A program made the translations under genes and the position numbers. DNA of 64,000 bases, from NCBI RefSeq assembly GCF_016745505.1, contig NZ_JAERUC010000086.1, positions 1 through 64,000 of the forward strand, in the 5' to 3' direction. The notes under the pieces were generated by a model, which saw nothing but the letters and a program-made list of their open reading frames with translations, searched no databases and was not told the DNA's origin. The stretch comes from Streptomyces silvae (lineage in GTDB: Bacteria > Actinomycetota > Actinomycetes > Streptomycetales > Streptomycetaceae). Positions 51,100-60,601 of this stretch are shown here, one piece after another. How positions within the stretch are numbered: the first letter of the stretch is position 1; each line of letters begins with the position of its first letter.

Positions 51100-51843
51100 A
51101 TGCCAACACCTCCGCGTGGCCGGGACGCCACCGCCACCAAGCCCGACACGGCGCCCCCGGGCCGGGAGCAGACCCGGCAGCGGGTCGTCGACGCCGCCAT
51201 CGGCCTGCTGACGCGCGGGGGACGCGACGCGGTCACCACCCGCGCGGTCGCCGATGCGGCGGGGCTGCAGCCGCCGGCCATCTACCGGCTCTTCGGCGAC
51301 AAGGAGGGGCTGCTCGACGCGGTCGCCGAGCACGGCTTCACCGCGTTCCTCGCCACCAAGCACATCGACCCCGACCCCCAGGACCCCATCGAGGACCTGA
51401 GGAACGGCTGGGATGTCGCGGTCGAGTTCGGGCTGGCCAACCCCGCCCTGTTCACCCTGATGTACGCCGAACCGGCCAGGTCGGACTCACCCGCGTTCAG
51501 GACCGGCATGGAGATCCTGATGGGCCGGGTCGGCCGGCTGGCCGCCGGCGGCTGGCTGCGCCTCGACGAGGAGCTCGCGGCCCAGACCATCCACGCCACG
51601 GCGCGCGGCGCGGTGCTCACCTGGCTCTCCCTGCCCGAGGACCGGCGCGACCCGGCGCTGTTCACCACCCTGCGGGAGTCCATGGTCACCGCTGTCACCC
51701 AGCAGGAGCCGGCCGTGCGGGACGCGGGCCCCGCGGGCGCCGCGCGCGCCCTGCGCGCCGTACTGCCCGAGGAGACGCTGCTCAGCAGCGGGGAGCGGCA
51801 TCTGCTGCGGGAGTGGCTCAACCGCCTCGCCACCGAGGGCTGA
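51100..51843 (+). CDS. TetR-family regulator
   Basis: The 247-residue protein has a Pro/Thr-rich N-terminus (about 25 residues) followed by a TetR helix-turn-helix (TRQRVVDAAIGLLTRGGRDA, then RAVADAAGLQPPAIYRLFGDKEGLLDAV). It probably regulates the divergent NADPH-dependent oxidoreductase. The ATG has no strong ribosome site. Confidence 0.9.
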   Translation: MPTPPRGRDATATKPDTAPPGREQTRQRVVDAAIGLLTRGGRDAVTTRAVADAAGLQPPAIYRLFGDKEGLLDAVAEHGFTAFLATKHIDPDPQDPIEDLRNGWDVAVEFGLANPALFTLMYAEPARSDSPAFRTGMEILMGRVGRLAAGGWLRLDEELAAQTIHATARGAVLTWLSLPEDRRDPALFTTLRESMVTAVTQQEPAVRDAGPAGAARALRAVLPEETLLSSGERHLLREWLNRLATEG

Positions 51844-51920
51844 CCCCGGCGCACACACAGAACCGGCGCACGCTCGGAGCCGGCGCACACCGAGCCGGCC
51901 CGCGCTCATGGAAAAACGAA

Positions 51921-51953
51921 GGACGGCCCCCGGCATTGCGCCGGGGGCCGTCC
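51921..51953. terminator. Terminator of the suf operon
   Basis: A perfect 14-bp stem (GGACGGCCCCCGGC and its complement) has a 5-nt loop. In the minus direction it is followed by TTCGTTTTTCC, a true T-run, making it a strong terminator for the suf operon. It may also stop the tetR transcript. Confidence 0.88.
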
Positions 51954-51955
51954 AG

Positions 51956-52016
51956 GACGTCGTGGCTCGGACGTCGAATCAGACGTCGTCGTGGCTCAGA
52001 CGTCGTGGCTCAGACG
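51956..52016 (+). repeat. Imperfect tandem repeats between the terminator and sufT
   Basis: GACGTCGTGGCTC-type units about 12-17 bp long are repeated four to five times, the last reaching the sufT stop codon. They look like replication slippage around GACGTC. Confidence 0.65.
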
Positions 52017-52348
52017 TTGAAGCCGAGCGCGCGAAGCTGCTCGCGACCGTCGTCGGTGATCTTGTCGGGACCCCACGGCGGCATCCAGACCCAGTTGATC
52101 CGGAGCTCGTTGACGATGCCGTCCGTCGCGGACTTCGCCTGGTCCTCGATGACATCGGTCAGCGGGCACGCCGCGGACGTCAGGGTCATGTCGAGGGTGG
52201 CGATGTTGGCGTCGTCGATGTGGATGCCGTAGATCAGGCCCAGGTTGACGACGTCGATCCCCAGCTCGGGGTCGACCACGTCGTACAGGGCCTCGCGGAC
52301 CTCCTCCTCGGAGGCCGGCTTGGTGGTGAGAGTCTCGTTGTCGCTCAT
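52010..52348 (-). CDS. sufT: SufT, DUF59/MIP18-type Fe-S assembly protein
   Basis: The 112-residue protein has the DUF59 motif VREALYDVVDPELGIDVVNLGLIYG and the Cys-containing TSAACPLTD. Such proteins help mature or deliver Fe-S clusters. It is last in the suf operon, coupled to sufU by an ATGA overlap. Confidence 0.92.
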   Translation of the reverse strand: MSDNETLTTKPASEEEVREALYDVVDPELGIDVVNLGLIYGIHIDDANIATLDMTLTSAACPLTDVIEDQAKSATDGIVNELRINWVWMPPWGPDKITDDGREQLRALGFNV

Positions 52349-52800
52349 GCCGTCTTCCCTTCGGACAGCGCCTGCGCCGTCGCGTCCTTCCACGCCATCC
52401 AGCTCAGCAGCGCGCACTTGACCCGGGCCGGATACTTGGAGACGCCGGCGAACGCGACCGCGTCCTCCAGCACCTCCTCCATCGCCTCGTCCGGCTCCAG
52501 CTGACCCTTGGACTGCATCAGTTCCAGGAACGACTCCTGGATCTTCTGCGCCTCGCCGAGCTGCTTGCCCACCAGTAGCTCGTTGAGCACGGAGGCGCTG
52601 GCCTGGCTGATGGAGCAGCCCTGACCCTCGTAACTGACGTCGGCGATGGTGTCGCCGTCGTACTTCACGCGGAGCGTGATCTCGTCGCCGCACGTCGGGT
52701 TGACGTGATGCACCTCGGCGTCGCCGTCCCGCAGGCCACGCCCGTGGGGGTGCTTGTAGTGGTCCAGGATCACTTCCTGGTACATGGAATCAAGCTTCAC
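52345..52800 (-). CDS. sufU: Fe-S scaffold / sulfur acceptor SufU
   Basis: The 151-residue protein has the three ligand cysteines C37 (NPTCGDE), C62 (GQGCSISQAS) and C129 (VKCALLSW), with the Asp next to the first. SufU accepts sulfur from SufS, in a Zn-dependent manner in Bacillus. Start taken is GTG 52800; an ATG at 52785 is also in frame. 26 bp separate it from sufS. Confidence 0.94.
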   Translation of the reverse strand: MKLDSMYQEVILDHYKHPHGRGLRDGDAEVHHVNPTCGDEITLRVKYDGDTIADVSYEGQGCSISQASASVLNELLVGKQLGEAQKIQESFLELMQSKGQLEPDEAMEEVLEDAVAFAGVSKYPARVKCALLSWMAWKDATAQALSEGKTA

Positions 52801-52826
52801 CAGTCAACCCTCAGCCGCTCTGCCAT

Positions 52827-54095
52827 CTAACCGAAAAAGTTCCGCACGTGCTCCAGGCCGTCCACCAGGGCGTCGACCTCGGCAGGCGTGGAGTACAGAT
52901 AGAACGACGCTCGCGTCGTCGCAGGAATTCCGTACCGCAGGCAGACGGGCCGTGCGCAGTGGTGACCGACCCGGACGGCGATGCCCTGCTCGTCGAGCAC
53001 CTGCCCCACGTCGTGGGGGTGGATGTCTCCGAGCGTGAAGGAGATCGTCGCACCGCGGTCCTCGGCCGTCGCCGGACCGATGATCCTGAGGTCGGGGACC
53101 TCAAGGAGCCGCCGCACCGCGTACTGGGTGATGGCCTGCTCATGGCGGTGGATGTTCTCCATGCCGATCGAGGAGAGGTAGTCCACGGCCGCACCGAGGC
53201 CGACGGCCTGCGCGATCGGGGGCGTACCGGCCTCGAACTTGTGCGGCGCGGGGGCGTACGTCGAGGAGTGCATCGACACGGTCTCGATCATCTCGCCGCC
53301 GCCGAGGAACGGCGGCAGGTCCTCGAGGAGCTCCTGCCGTCCCCACAGCACGCCGATGCCCGTCGGGCCGACCATCTTGTGGCCGGTGAAGGCCACGAAG
53401 TCGGCCTGCAGCGCCTGCACGTCCAGCACCATGTGCGGGGCCGCCTGCGAGGCGTCGATGCAGACCAGCGCGCCGACCTGCTGGGCACGCCGGATGATCT
53501 TCTCGACCGGGTTGATCGTGCCCATGATGTTCGAGACCAGCGTGAAGGAGACGATCTTCGTCTTCTCCGTGATGATCTCGTCGATGTTCGACAGGTCGAG
53601 ACGGCCGTCGTCCGTGATGCCGAACCACTTCAGCTTCGCGCCGGTGCGCTGCGAGAGCAGCTGCCACGGCACGATGTTGGAGTGGTGCTCCATCTCCGTG
53701 GTGACGATCTCGGTGTCGCTGTCGACCCGGTAGGGCTCGTCCGCCCAGCCGAGCATGTTGGCGACGAGGTTCAGCGACTCCGAGGCGTTCTTGGTGAAGA
53801 TCACCTCGTTGCGGCTGGGTGCGTTGATGAAGGCCGCGACCTTGTCACGAGCGCCCTCGTACAGCGCGGTGGCCTCCTCGGCGATCGTGTACACACCGCG
53901 GTGGACGTTGGCGTTGTGCCGCTCGTAGTACTCGTTGAGCGCGTCGAGGACCTGGCGCGGCTTCTGCGAGGTCGCCGCGGAGTCCAGGTAAACGATCTTC
54001 TTGCCGTCGTGGACCGTGCGGTCCAGGATCGGGAAGTCCTTGCGGATCGCCTCGGTGTCGAGGAGGCCGGAGAGCCCCTGTCGGGCGTCAGTCAC
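52827..54095 (-). CDS. sufS: Cysteine desulfurase SufS
   Basis: The 422-residue PLP enzyme has the Schiff-base Lys in AFTGHKMVGPTG and the catalytic Cys380 in GHHCARPVC. It removes sulfur from cysteine as a persulfide for Fe-S clusters. GTG start overlaps the sufC stop (GTGA). Confidence 0.95.
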   Translation of the reverse strand: MTDARQGLSGLLDTEAIRKDFPILDRTVHDGKKIVYLDSAATSQKPRQVLDALNEYYERHNANVHRGVYTIAEEATALYEGARDKVAAFINAPSRNEVIFTKNASESLNLVANMLGWADEPYRVDSDTEIVTTEMEHHSNIVPWQLLSQRTGAKLKWFGITDDGRLDLSNIDEIITEKTKIVSFTLVSNIMGTINPVEKIIRRAQQVGALVCIDASQAAPHMVLDVQALQADFVAFTGHKMVGPTGIGVLWGRQELLEDLPPFLGGGEMIETVSMHSSTYAPAPHKFEAGTPPIAQAVGLGAAVDYLSSIGMENIHRHEQAITQYAVRRLLEVPDLRIIGPATAEDRGATISFTLGDIHPHDVGQVLDEQGIAVRVGHHCARPVCLRYGIPATTRASFYLYSTPAEVDALVDGLEHVRNFFG

Positions 54096-54856
54096 GCGGA
54101 AGCGCCACCCTTCGTGTAGGCCTCGTAGCCCTCGTTCTCCAGCTGGTCGGCCAGCTCGGCACCGCCGGAGGCGGCGATGCGGCCGTTGGCGAAGACATGC
54201 ACGTAGTCGGGCTTGATGTACTTGAGGATGCGCGTGTAGTGCGTGATCAGCAGGGTGCCGACCTCGCCGGTCTCGCGCACGCGGTTGACACCCTCGGAGA
54301 CGGTCTTCAGCGCGTCGACGTCCAGGCCGGAGTCGGTCTCGTCGAGGATCGCGATCTTCGGCTTGAGGAGCTCCAGCTGGAGGATCTCGTGGCGCTTCTT
54401 CTCACCGCCGGAGAAGCCCTCGTTGACGTTGCGCTCGGCGAAGGCCGGGTCCATCTGGAGCTGGGCCATCGTCTCCTTGACCTCCTTCACCCACGTCCGC
54501 AGCTTGGGGGCCTCACCGCGGACGGCGGTGGCGGAGGTGCGCAGGAAGTTGGAGACCGAGACACCGGGGATCTCGACCGGGTACTGCATGGCGAGGAACA
54601 GGCCGGCGCGGGCCCGCTCGTCCACGGACATCTCCAGGACGTCCTCGCCGTCCAGGGTCACCGTGCCACTCGTGATCGTGTACTTGGGGTGACCCGCGAG
54701 CGAGTACGCGAGGGTGGACTTGCCGGACCCGTTCGGGCCCATGATGGCGTGGGTCTCGCCCTGCTTCACGGTCAGGTCGACGCCCTTGAGGATCTCCTTC
54801 GTGGCGTTGTCGGCCTCGACGGAGACGTGCAGGTCGCGGATTTCAAGCGTTGCCAT
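54092..54856 (-). CDS. sufC: Fe-S assembly ATPase SufC
   Basis: The 254-residue ABC ATPase has Walker A GPNGSGKST (Lys46), signature FSGGEKKRHE and Walker B IAILDETDSGLD, the SufC variant. It drives the SufBCD scaffold. Start taken is ATG 54856 (MATLEI); a frame upstream to 54895 is low-complexity. Confidence 0.95.
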   Translation of the reverse strand: MATLEIRDLHVSVEADNATKEILKGVDLTVKQGETHAIMGPNGSGKSTLAYSLAGHPKYTITSGTVTLDGEDVLEMSVDERARAGLFLAMQYPVEIPGVSVSNFLRTSATAVRGEAPKLRTWVKEVKETMAQLQMDPAFAERNVNEGFSGGEKKRHEILQLELLKPKIAILDETDSGLDVDALKTVSEGVNRVRETGEVGTLLITHYTRILKYIKPDYVHVFANGRIAASGGAELADQLENEGYEAYTKGGASA

Positions 54857-54863
54857 GGGTGAC

Positions 54864-55181
54864 TCAGGACTCCTGGGTGACGGAGACGAGCACATCGTCC
54901 CCTTCGATCTTTACGGGGTATACGGGGACGGGGCGCGTCGCGGGAAGACCGGACGGCTTGCCGGTGCGGAGGTCGAAGCTCGATCCGTGCAGCCAGCACT
55001 CGATCGAGCAGTCCTCCACCTCGCCCTCCGAGAGCGAGACGTTCGCGTGCGAGCAGATGTCGTTGATCGCGAACACCTCCCCCTCGGTACGGACGACGGA
55101 TACCGGCGTGCCGTCGAGCTCCACCCGCTTCGGGGTGTCGTCCTCCAGCTCGCTCAGCGCACAGGCTTTGACGAAGGCCAT
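54864..55181 (-). CDS. Rieske-type ferredoxin in the suf operon
   Basis: The 105-residue protein has the Rieske cluster ligands C43-x-H45 and C62-x2-H65 and a standard Rieske beta fold. It is commonly annotated as a non-heme dioxygenase ferredoxin subunit, but its conserved place between sufD and sufC suggests a role in electron supply to cluster assembly. ATG overlaps the sufD stop (TGATG). Confidence 0.9.
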   Translation of the reverse strand: MAFVKACALSELEDDTPKRVELDGTPVSVVRTEGEVFAINDICSHANVSLSEGEVEDCSIECWLHGSSFDLRTGKPSGLPATRPVPVYPVKIEGDDVLVSVTQES

Positions 55182-56362
55182 CAGACCGACGCCTTCAGCT
55201 CGGTCTCGATCTTGTCGAGGAGCCGGGCTTCGACGTCCGGCAGACCGATCTGCTGGACCAGCTCGGCGAAGAAGCCGCGCACGACGAGCCGGCGGGCCTC
55301 CTCGGCCGGGATACCGCGGGACTGCAGGTAGAACAGCTGCTCGTCGTCGAAGCGGCCGGTCGCCGAGGCGTGGCCGGCACCGACGATCTCGCCGGTCTCG
55401 ATCTCCAGGTTCGGTACGGAGTCGACACGGGCACCGTCGGTGAGAACCAGGTTGCGGTTCATCTCGTAGGTGTCGGTGCCCTCGGCCGCGGCCTGGATGA
55501 GCACGTCTCCGATCCAGACGGCGTGGGCGCCGTCGCCCTGGAGCGCACCCTTGTACACCGCGTTGGACTTGCAGTGCGGGGTGTTGTGGTCGACCAGGAG
55601 ACGGTGCTCCTGGTGCTGGCCCTTGTCGGTGAAGTACAGGCCGAAGAGCTCGGCCTCGCCGCCCGGGGCCGCGTACGCGACGCGGGGGTGGAGACGGACG
55701 AGGTCCCCACCGAACGTCACGATGATCGACTTGAAGGAGGCGTCGCGGCCGACCAGCGCGTTGTGCTGGCCGACGTGGACGGCGGTGTCGTCCCAGTCCT
55801 GCACGGAGACGACGGTCAGCTTGGCGCCGTCACCCAGGACGTAGTCGACGTTGGCCGCGAGCACGGCGTCACCGGTGTGGTCGATGACGACGACGGCCTC
55901 GGCGAAGGCACCCAGCTCGATGACCTGGTGGCCGTAGGCCACGCCGCCCTCGCCGTGCACGGTGATCCGGACCGGCTCGCTGAGCACGGCCTCCTTGGCG
56001 ACCGTGACGACCGAGGCGTGCTGGAAGGACGAGTACGCCTGAGCGGCGACACGGTCCACCGGGGTGCCGGCCTTGCCGATGCGGGCGTCGTCGCGGCCGA
56101 CGGTCTCGACCGTGACGCCGGAGGGCGCCTCGACGACGACCTTGACCCCGTCGCCGGTGGCGACCGCGGTGCCGTCGTGCAGACCGCGCAGCCGCTCCAG
56201 CGGGGTGAACCGCCATTCCTCCTCCCGGCCGTGCGGGACCGGGAAGTCCGCGACGTCGAAGGACGGGGGCGCGCTCATGCGCGTGGCGACGGTGGACTCG
56301 GCCGCCACCGCGATGGAACCGGCGGTGGTGGAGCCCACCGGGGAAATCTGAGCCTCAGCCAT
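55181..56362 (-). CDS. sufD: Fe-S scaffold subunit SufD
   Basis: The 393-residue beta-helix protein has FPVPHGREEEWRFTPLERL near the N-terminus and the family's C-terminal GHASATGRFDDEQLFYLQSRGI signature. It pairs with SufB and SufC. Start taken is ATG 56362, which begins the conserved MAEAQ; an in-frame TTG at 56392 is an alternative. Confidence 0.93.
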   Translation of the reverse strand: MAEAQISPVGSTTAGSIAVAAESTVATRMSAPPSFDVADFPVPHGREEEWRFTPLERLRGLHDGTAVATGDGVKVVVEAPSGVTVETVGRDDARIGKAGTPVDRVAAQAYSSFQHASVVTVAKEAVLSEPVRITVHGEGGVAYGHQVIELGAFAEAVVVIDHTGDAVLAANVDYVLGDGAKLTVVSVQDWDDTAVHVGQHNALVGRDASFKSIIVTFGGDLVRLHPRVAYAAPGGEAELFGLYFTDKGQHQEHRLLVDHNTPHCKSNAVYKGALQGDGAHAVWIGDVLIQAAAEGTDTYEMNRNLVLTDGARVDSVPNLEIETGEIVGAGHASATGRFDDEQLFYLQSRGIPAEEARRLVVRGFFAELVQQIGLPDVEARLLDKIETELKASV

Positions 56363-56422
56363 GGCTGTCGTAGTGCTCGCTTTCTCAGTCAAGATCTCTT
56401 CGGGACGCGGTCGGCGGGCGTA

Positions 56423-57844
56423 CTAGCCGACCGAACCCTCCATCTGCAGCTCGATCAGCCGGTTGAGCTCCAGGGCGTACTCCATGGGGAGCTCCTTGGC
56501 GATCGGCTCGACGAAGCCGCGCACGATCATCGCCATGGCCTCGAACTCGGTCATGCCGCGGCTCATCAGGTAGAAGAGCTGGTCCTCGGAGACCTTGGAG
56601 ACGGTCGCCTCGTGACCCATCGACACGTCGTCCTCGCGGACGTCGACGTACGGGTAGGTGTCGGAGCGGGAGATGGTGTCCACGAGCAGCGCGTCGCACA
56701 GCACGTTGGACTTGGCGCCCGGCGCACCCTCACCGATCTCGATGAGACCGCGGTAGGAGGTGCGGCCACCGCCTCGCGCCACCGACTTGGAGACGATGTT
56801 GGAGGAGGTGTTCGGAGCCATGTGGACCATCTTGGCGCCGGCGTCCTGGTGCTGGCCCTCGCCCGCGAAGGCGATGGACAGGGTCTCGCCCTTGGCGTGC
56901 TCGCCCATCAGGTAGACGGCCGGGTACTTCATGGTGACCTTGGAGCCGATGTTGCCGTCGACCCACTCCATGGTCGCGCCCTCGTACGCCACGGCGCGCT
57001 TGGTGACCAGGTTGTAGACGTTGTTCGACCAGTTCTGGATGGTCGTGTAGCGGCAGCGGCCGCCCTTCTTCACGATGATCTCCACGACCGCGGAGTGCAG
57101 CGAGTCCGAGGAGTAGATCGGCGCGGTGCAGCCCTCGACGTAGTGGACGTAGGCGTCCTCGTCGACGATGATCAGCGTCCGCTCGAACTGGCCCATGTTC
57201 TCCGTGTTGATACGGAAGTAGGCCTGGAGCGGGATCTCGACGTGCACGCCCTTCGGCACGTAGATGAAGGAGCCACCGGACCACACGGCGGAGTTCAGCG
57301 AGGCGAACTTGTTGTCACCGACGGGGATGACGGTGCCGAAGTACTCCTTGAAGAGCTCCGGGTGCTCCTTGAGCGCGGTGTCGGTGTCCATGAAGATGAC
57401 ACCCTGCGACTCGAGCTCCTCGTTGATCTGGTGGTAGACCACCTCGGACTCGTACTGCGCGGCGACACCGGCGACCAGGCGCTGCTTCTCCGCCTCCGGG
57501 ATGCCGAGCTTGTCGTACGTGTTCTTGATGTCCTCGGGCAGGTCCTCCCAGGACTCCGCCTGCTTCTCCGTGGACCGCACGAAGTACTTGATGTTGTCGA
57601 AGTCGATGCCCGACAGGTCGGAGCCCCAGTTCGGCATGGGCTTCTTGCCGAACAGCTTCAGGCCCTTGAGCCGGAGCTTCAGCATCCACTCCGGTTCGTT
57701 CTTCTTCTCCGAGATGTCGCGGACGACAGCTTCGGACAGGCCGCGCTTCGCCGCCGCGCCTGCCGCGTCGGAGTCGGCCCAGCCGAATTCGTACGTACCC
57801 AGACCCTCGAGCTCAGGGTGGGCAGTCTCCGTAGGGAGCGTCAT
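56423..57844 (-). CDS. sufB: Fe-S scaffold subunit SufB
   Basis: The 473-residue protein is strongly conserved: [38 protein letters not shown] (scaffold Cys), and the C-terminal [22 protein letters not shown]. It builds the cluster with SufCD. ATG overlaps the sufR stop (ATGA) with a good GGGAGGA site inside sufR. Confidence 0.96.
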   Translation of the reverse strand: MTLPTETAHPELEGLGTYEFGWADSDAAGAAAKRGLSEAVVRDISEKKNEPEWMLKLRLKGLKLFGKKPMPNWGSDLSGIDFDNIKYFVRSTEKQAESWEDLPEDIKNTYDKLGIPEAEKQRLVAGVAAQYESEVVYHQINEELESQGVIFMDTDTALKEHPELFKEYFGTVIPVGDNKFASLNSAVWSGGSFIYVPKGVHVEIPLQAYFRINTENMGQFERTLIIVDEDAYVHYVEGCTAPIYSSDSLHSAVVEIIVKKGGRCRYTTIQNWSNNVYNLVTKRAVAYEGATMEWVDGNIGSKVTMKYPAVYLMGEHAKGETLSIAFAGEGQHQDAGAKMVHMAPNTSSNIVSKSVARGGGRTSYRGLIEIGEGAPGAKSNVLCDALLVDTISRSDTYPYVDVREDDVSMGHEATVSKVSEDQLFYLMSRGMTEFEAMAMIVRGFVEPIAKELPMEYALELNRLIELQMEGSVG

Positions 57845-58599
57845 GCGGGGTTCCTCCCGGCCGTACTTGCAGATGCTGAATGGGTGTTCTGTGCTGTCTG
57901 TGAAGCCTGTGGTGCCGTGGGGCTGCTGCGCGGAACGAACGTCGTGCACACACCGTCGCCGTGGGCGAGGGTGGCGAGACGCTGCACATGGGTCCCGAGC
58001 AGGCTGGAGAAGAATTCCGTCTCCGCCTCGCACAGCTGCGGGAACTGCTCGGCTACGTGCGCGACCGGGCAGTGGTGCTGGCAGAGCTGCTCACCCTGCT
58101 GACGGCCCGGCGCGCTGCGCGCCGTAGCAGCGTACCCGTCGGCCGACAAGGCCTTGGCGAGGGCCTCGGTGCGCGCCTCGGGGTCGGCGGCCTCGATCAC
58201 CGCGCGGTACTTCTCGGACTGGGCCGCCATCCGGGCGCGGGCGAAGGCGACCAGCGCCTCGTCCCCCGCCGTTTCGGCGATCCACCGCAGCGCGTCGGCG
58301 GCGAGCTTGTCGTAGGACTGGTCGAACGCGTCCCGGCCGCAGTCGGTGAGGGCGAACACCTTGGCCGGACGGCCACGGGTACGCGCCCCGTACACCCGCT
58401 GTTCGCGGGCCTCGACCACATCGTCGGAGACGAGTGCGTCCAGGTGACGGCGCACGGCGGCCTGGGTGAGACCGACGCGCTTCGCCAGGTCGGCGACGGT
58501 GGACGGGCCGTGGTCCAGGATGGAGCGCGCGACCCGGTTGCGCGTCGAGCGCTCCCCGGTCGCGAGTTCCTCCTGAGGAGCCTCGCCAACGTATTTCAC
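57841..58599 (-). CDS. sufR: SufR, Fe-S cluster-sensing repressor
   Basis: The 252-residue protein has a winged helix ([33 protein letters not shown] in steps) and cysteines C173, C177 and C190 ([11 protein letters not shown], then QLCEAE), which are the [4Fe-4S] ligands of SufR. It heads the suf operon and should repress it when holo. The start is GTG 58599, which overlaps the operator and suggests a leaderless transcript; the longer TTG frame at 58635 is unlikely. Confidence 0.92.
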   Translation of the reverse strand: MKYVGEAPQEELATGERSTRNRVARSILDHGPSTVADLAKRVGLTQAAVRRHLDALVSDDVVEAREQRVYGARTRGRPAKVFALTDCGRDAFDQSYDKLAADALRWIAETAGDEALVAFARARMAAQSEKYRAVIEAADPEARTEALAKALSADGYAATARSAPGRQQGEQLCQHHCPVAHVAEQFPQLCEAETEFFSSLLGTHVQRLATLAHGDGVCTTFVPRSSPTAPQASQTAQNTHSASASTAGRNPA

Positions 58600-58612
58600 A
58601 ACGCCATTGTTG
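58599..58612. promoter_or_regulatory. SufR operator CAAC-N6-GTTG
   Basis: CAACGCCATTGTTG matches the CAAC-N6-GTTG SufR pattern exactly and overlaps the sufR GTG. A minus-strand TTGTCA (58635-58630) and AACAAT with an 18-bp spacer would put transcription at or next to the start codon. Confidence 0.75.
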
Positions 58613-58669
58613 CGTAATTCCTTCGGGCGTGACAACCCGCCTCAGGGCCGCGCACGGTGCCCTTCATCA

Positions 58670-58685
58670 CTTAGGCAGACCTAAG
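58670..58685. promoter_or_regulatory. Iron-box-like palindrome
   Basis: CTTAGG-CAGA-CCTAAG is perfectly symmetrical in its 6-bp arms and resembles half of the DtxR/IdeR (DmdR) iron box TTAGG...CCTAA, 13 of 19 positions in the best alignment. It lies between sufR and the ABC exporter. Confidence 0.5.
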
Positions 58686-58833
58686 TTGACCTGCGGAAAC
58701 GACGATCACAGCAGGCCGGCGCGGGTGGGCGCCCTCCGGGCGGGCCGGCGGCCGGGCGGCGGAAAAGGGTTCGCGGGAGAGCGGGGAACCCGGCGCGCCG
58801 GACCCCTCACACACCAGCCTAGACTTGCCCGCC

Positions 58834-59760
58834 ATGAGCAGCGAGCCCGTCGTACAGGTCAGAGGCCTTGTCAAGCGGTACGGCACCAGGACCGCGGTCG
58901 ACGGCCTCGACCTGGAGGTCGCGGCGGGCGCCGTGACCGCGGTCCTGGGCCCCAACGGCGCCGGCAAGACCACCACGATCGAGACCTGTGAGGGCTACCG
59001 CAGGCCGGACGGCGGGACCGTACGGGTCCTCGGCCTCGACCCGGTCGCGGACGCCGCGGCGCTCCGCCCCCGGATCGGCGTGATGCTCCAGTCCGGCGGC
59101 GTCTACTCCGGCGCGCGGGCCGAGGAGATGCTGCTCCACATGGCGAAGCTCCACGCCGACCCCCTGGACGTCGGCGCGCTCGTCGAACGGCTCGGGCTCG
59201 GCAGCTGCGGCCGGACCACCTACCGCCGGCTCTCCGGCGGCCAGCAGCAGCGCCTCGCGCTGGCGATGGCCGTCGTGGGCCGCCCCGAGCTGGTCTTCCT
59301 GGACGAGCCGACGGCCGGCCTCGACCCGCAGGCCCGCCGCTCGACCTGGGACCTGATCAGGGAGCTGCGCGCCGACGGGGTGTCGGTCGTGCTCACCACC
59401 CACTTCATGGACGAGGCCGAGGAGCTCGCCGACGACGTCGCCGTCATCGACGCGGGGCGGGTCATGGCGCAGGGCAGCCCGGAGCAGCTCTGCCGCGGCG
59501 GCGCCGAGAACACCCTGCGCTTCACCGGCCGCCCCGGCCTGGACCTCGGCTCGCTGCTGAAGGCGCTGCCCGACGGCAGCGAGGCGGCCGAGCTCACCAC
59601 CGGCGCCTACCGCATCACCGGGCAGATCGACCCGGAGCTGCTGGCGACCGTCACCTCCTGGTGCGCCCAGCACGGCGTGATGCCCGACGGCATCGCGGTG
59701 GAGCGGCACACCCTGGAGGACGTCTTCCTCGAACTGACCGGCAAGGAGCTGCGCGCATGA
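58834..59760 (+). CDS. ABC exporter ATPase (DrrA/CcmA type)
   Basis: The 308-residue protein has Walker A LGPNGAGKTTT, signature RLSGGQQQRLALAM, Walker B LVFLDEPTAGLDPQ and switch LTTHFMDEAEE. The C-terminal domain after about residue 235 is typical of DrrA-like exporters. Partner permease overlaps by ATGA. Substrate unknown. Confidence 0.92.
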   Translation: MSSEPVVQVRGLVKRYGTRTAVDGLDLEVAAGAVTAVLGPNGAGKTTTIETCEGYRRPDGGTVRVLGLDPVADAAALRPRIGVMLQSGGVYSGARAEEMLLHMAKLHADPLDVGALVERLGLGSCGRTTYRRLSGGQQQRLALAMAVVGRPELVFLDEPTAGLDPQARRSTWDLIRELRADGVSVVLTTHFMDEAEELADDVAVIDAGRVMAQGSPEQLCRGGAENTLRFTGRPGLDLGSLLKALPDGSEAAELTTGAYRITGQIDPELLATVTSWCAQHGVMPDGIAVERHTLEDVFLELTGKELRA

Positions 59761-60524
59761 GCGCCGGTACGTACACCCCGCGCCCCGGCGCCGCCCCGCT
59801 GCCCCGCATGATCGCCGCGCAGGCCGCCCTGGAGACGCGGATGCTCCTGCGCAACGGCGAGCAGCTGCTGCTCACGGTGGTCATCCCCACGCTGCTGCTC
59901 GTGCTGTTCAGCGCGGTCGACATCGTCGACACCGGCGCGGGTGAGCCGGTCGACTTCCTGGCGCCCGGCATCCTCGCCCTCGCGGTGATGTCGACGGCCT
60001 TCACGGGCCAGGCCATCGCGACCGGCTTCGAGCGCCGCTACGGGGTGCTCAAGCGGCTGGGGGCCTCTCCCCTGCCCCGCTGGGGCCTGATGACGGCGAA
60101 GACCCTCTCGGTGCTGGTCACGGAGGTCCTGCAGATCGTCCTGCTGACGGTGATCGCCTTCGCCCTGGGCTGGTCGCCCGAGGGGAACCCGTTCGCCGTG
60201 CTGCTGCTCCTGGTGCTGGGCACCGTGGCCTTCTCCGGGCTGGGGCTGCTGATGGCGGGGACGCTGAAGGCCGAGGCGACGCTGGCCGCGGCCAACCTGG
60301 TCTTCCTGCTTCTGCTGGTCGGCGGCGGCGTCATCGTGCCGCTGGACAAGTTCCCGGACGCGGCGCAGTCCGTGCTGGGCCTGCTGCCGATCTCGGCGCT
60401 CTCAGACGGACTCAGGGACGTCCTCCAGCACGGCGCGGCGATGCCGTGGGGCGACGCGGCGGTCCTGGCCGTCTGGGCGGTCCTGGGGCTGGGCGCGGCG
60501 GCCCGCTTCTTCCGCTGGGAGTGA
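59757..60524 (+). CDS. ABC-2 type exporter permease
   Basis: The 255-residue protein has six hydrophobic segments and the ABC-2 features FLAPGILALAVMSTAFTG and ERRYGVLKRLGASPLPRW. AAGGAG precedes its start inside the ATPase gene. Forms the exporter with the preceding protein. Confidence 0.92.
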   Translation: MSAGTYTPRPGAAPLPRMIAAQAALETRMLLRNGEQLLLTVVIPTLLLVLFSAVDIVDTGAGEPVDFLAPGILALAVMSTAFTGQAIATGFERRYGVLKRLGASPLPRWGLMTAKTLSVLVTEVLQIVLLTVIAFALGWSPEGNPFAVLLLLVLGTVAFSGLGLLMAGTLKAEATLAAANLVFLLLLVGGGVIVPLDKFPDAAQSVLGLLPISALSDGLRDVLQHGAAMPWGDAAVLAVWAVLGLGAAARFFRWE

Positions 60525-60601
60525 GTGGGCGGGGCCACACGGATGTCCGGCCCATCCCGAATGCCACCCCTCGTGAAAACATGCACAAGCCGTTCCTTAC
60601 G

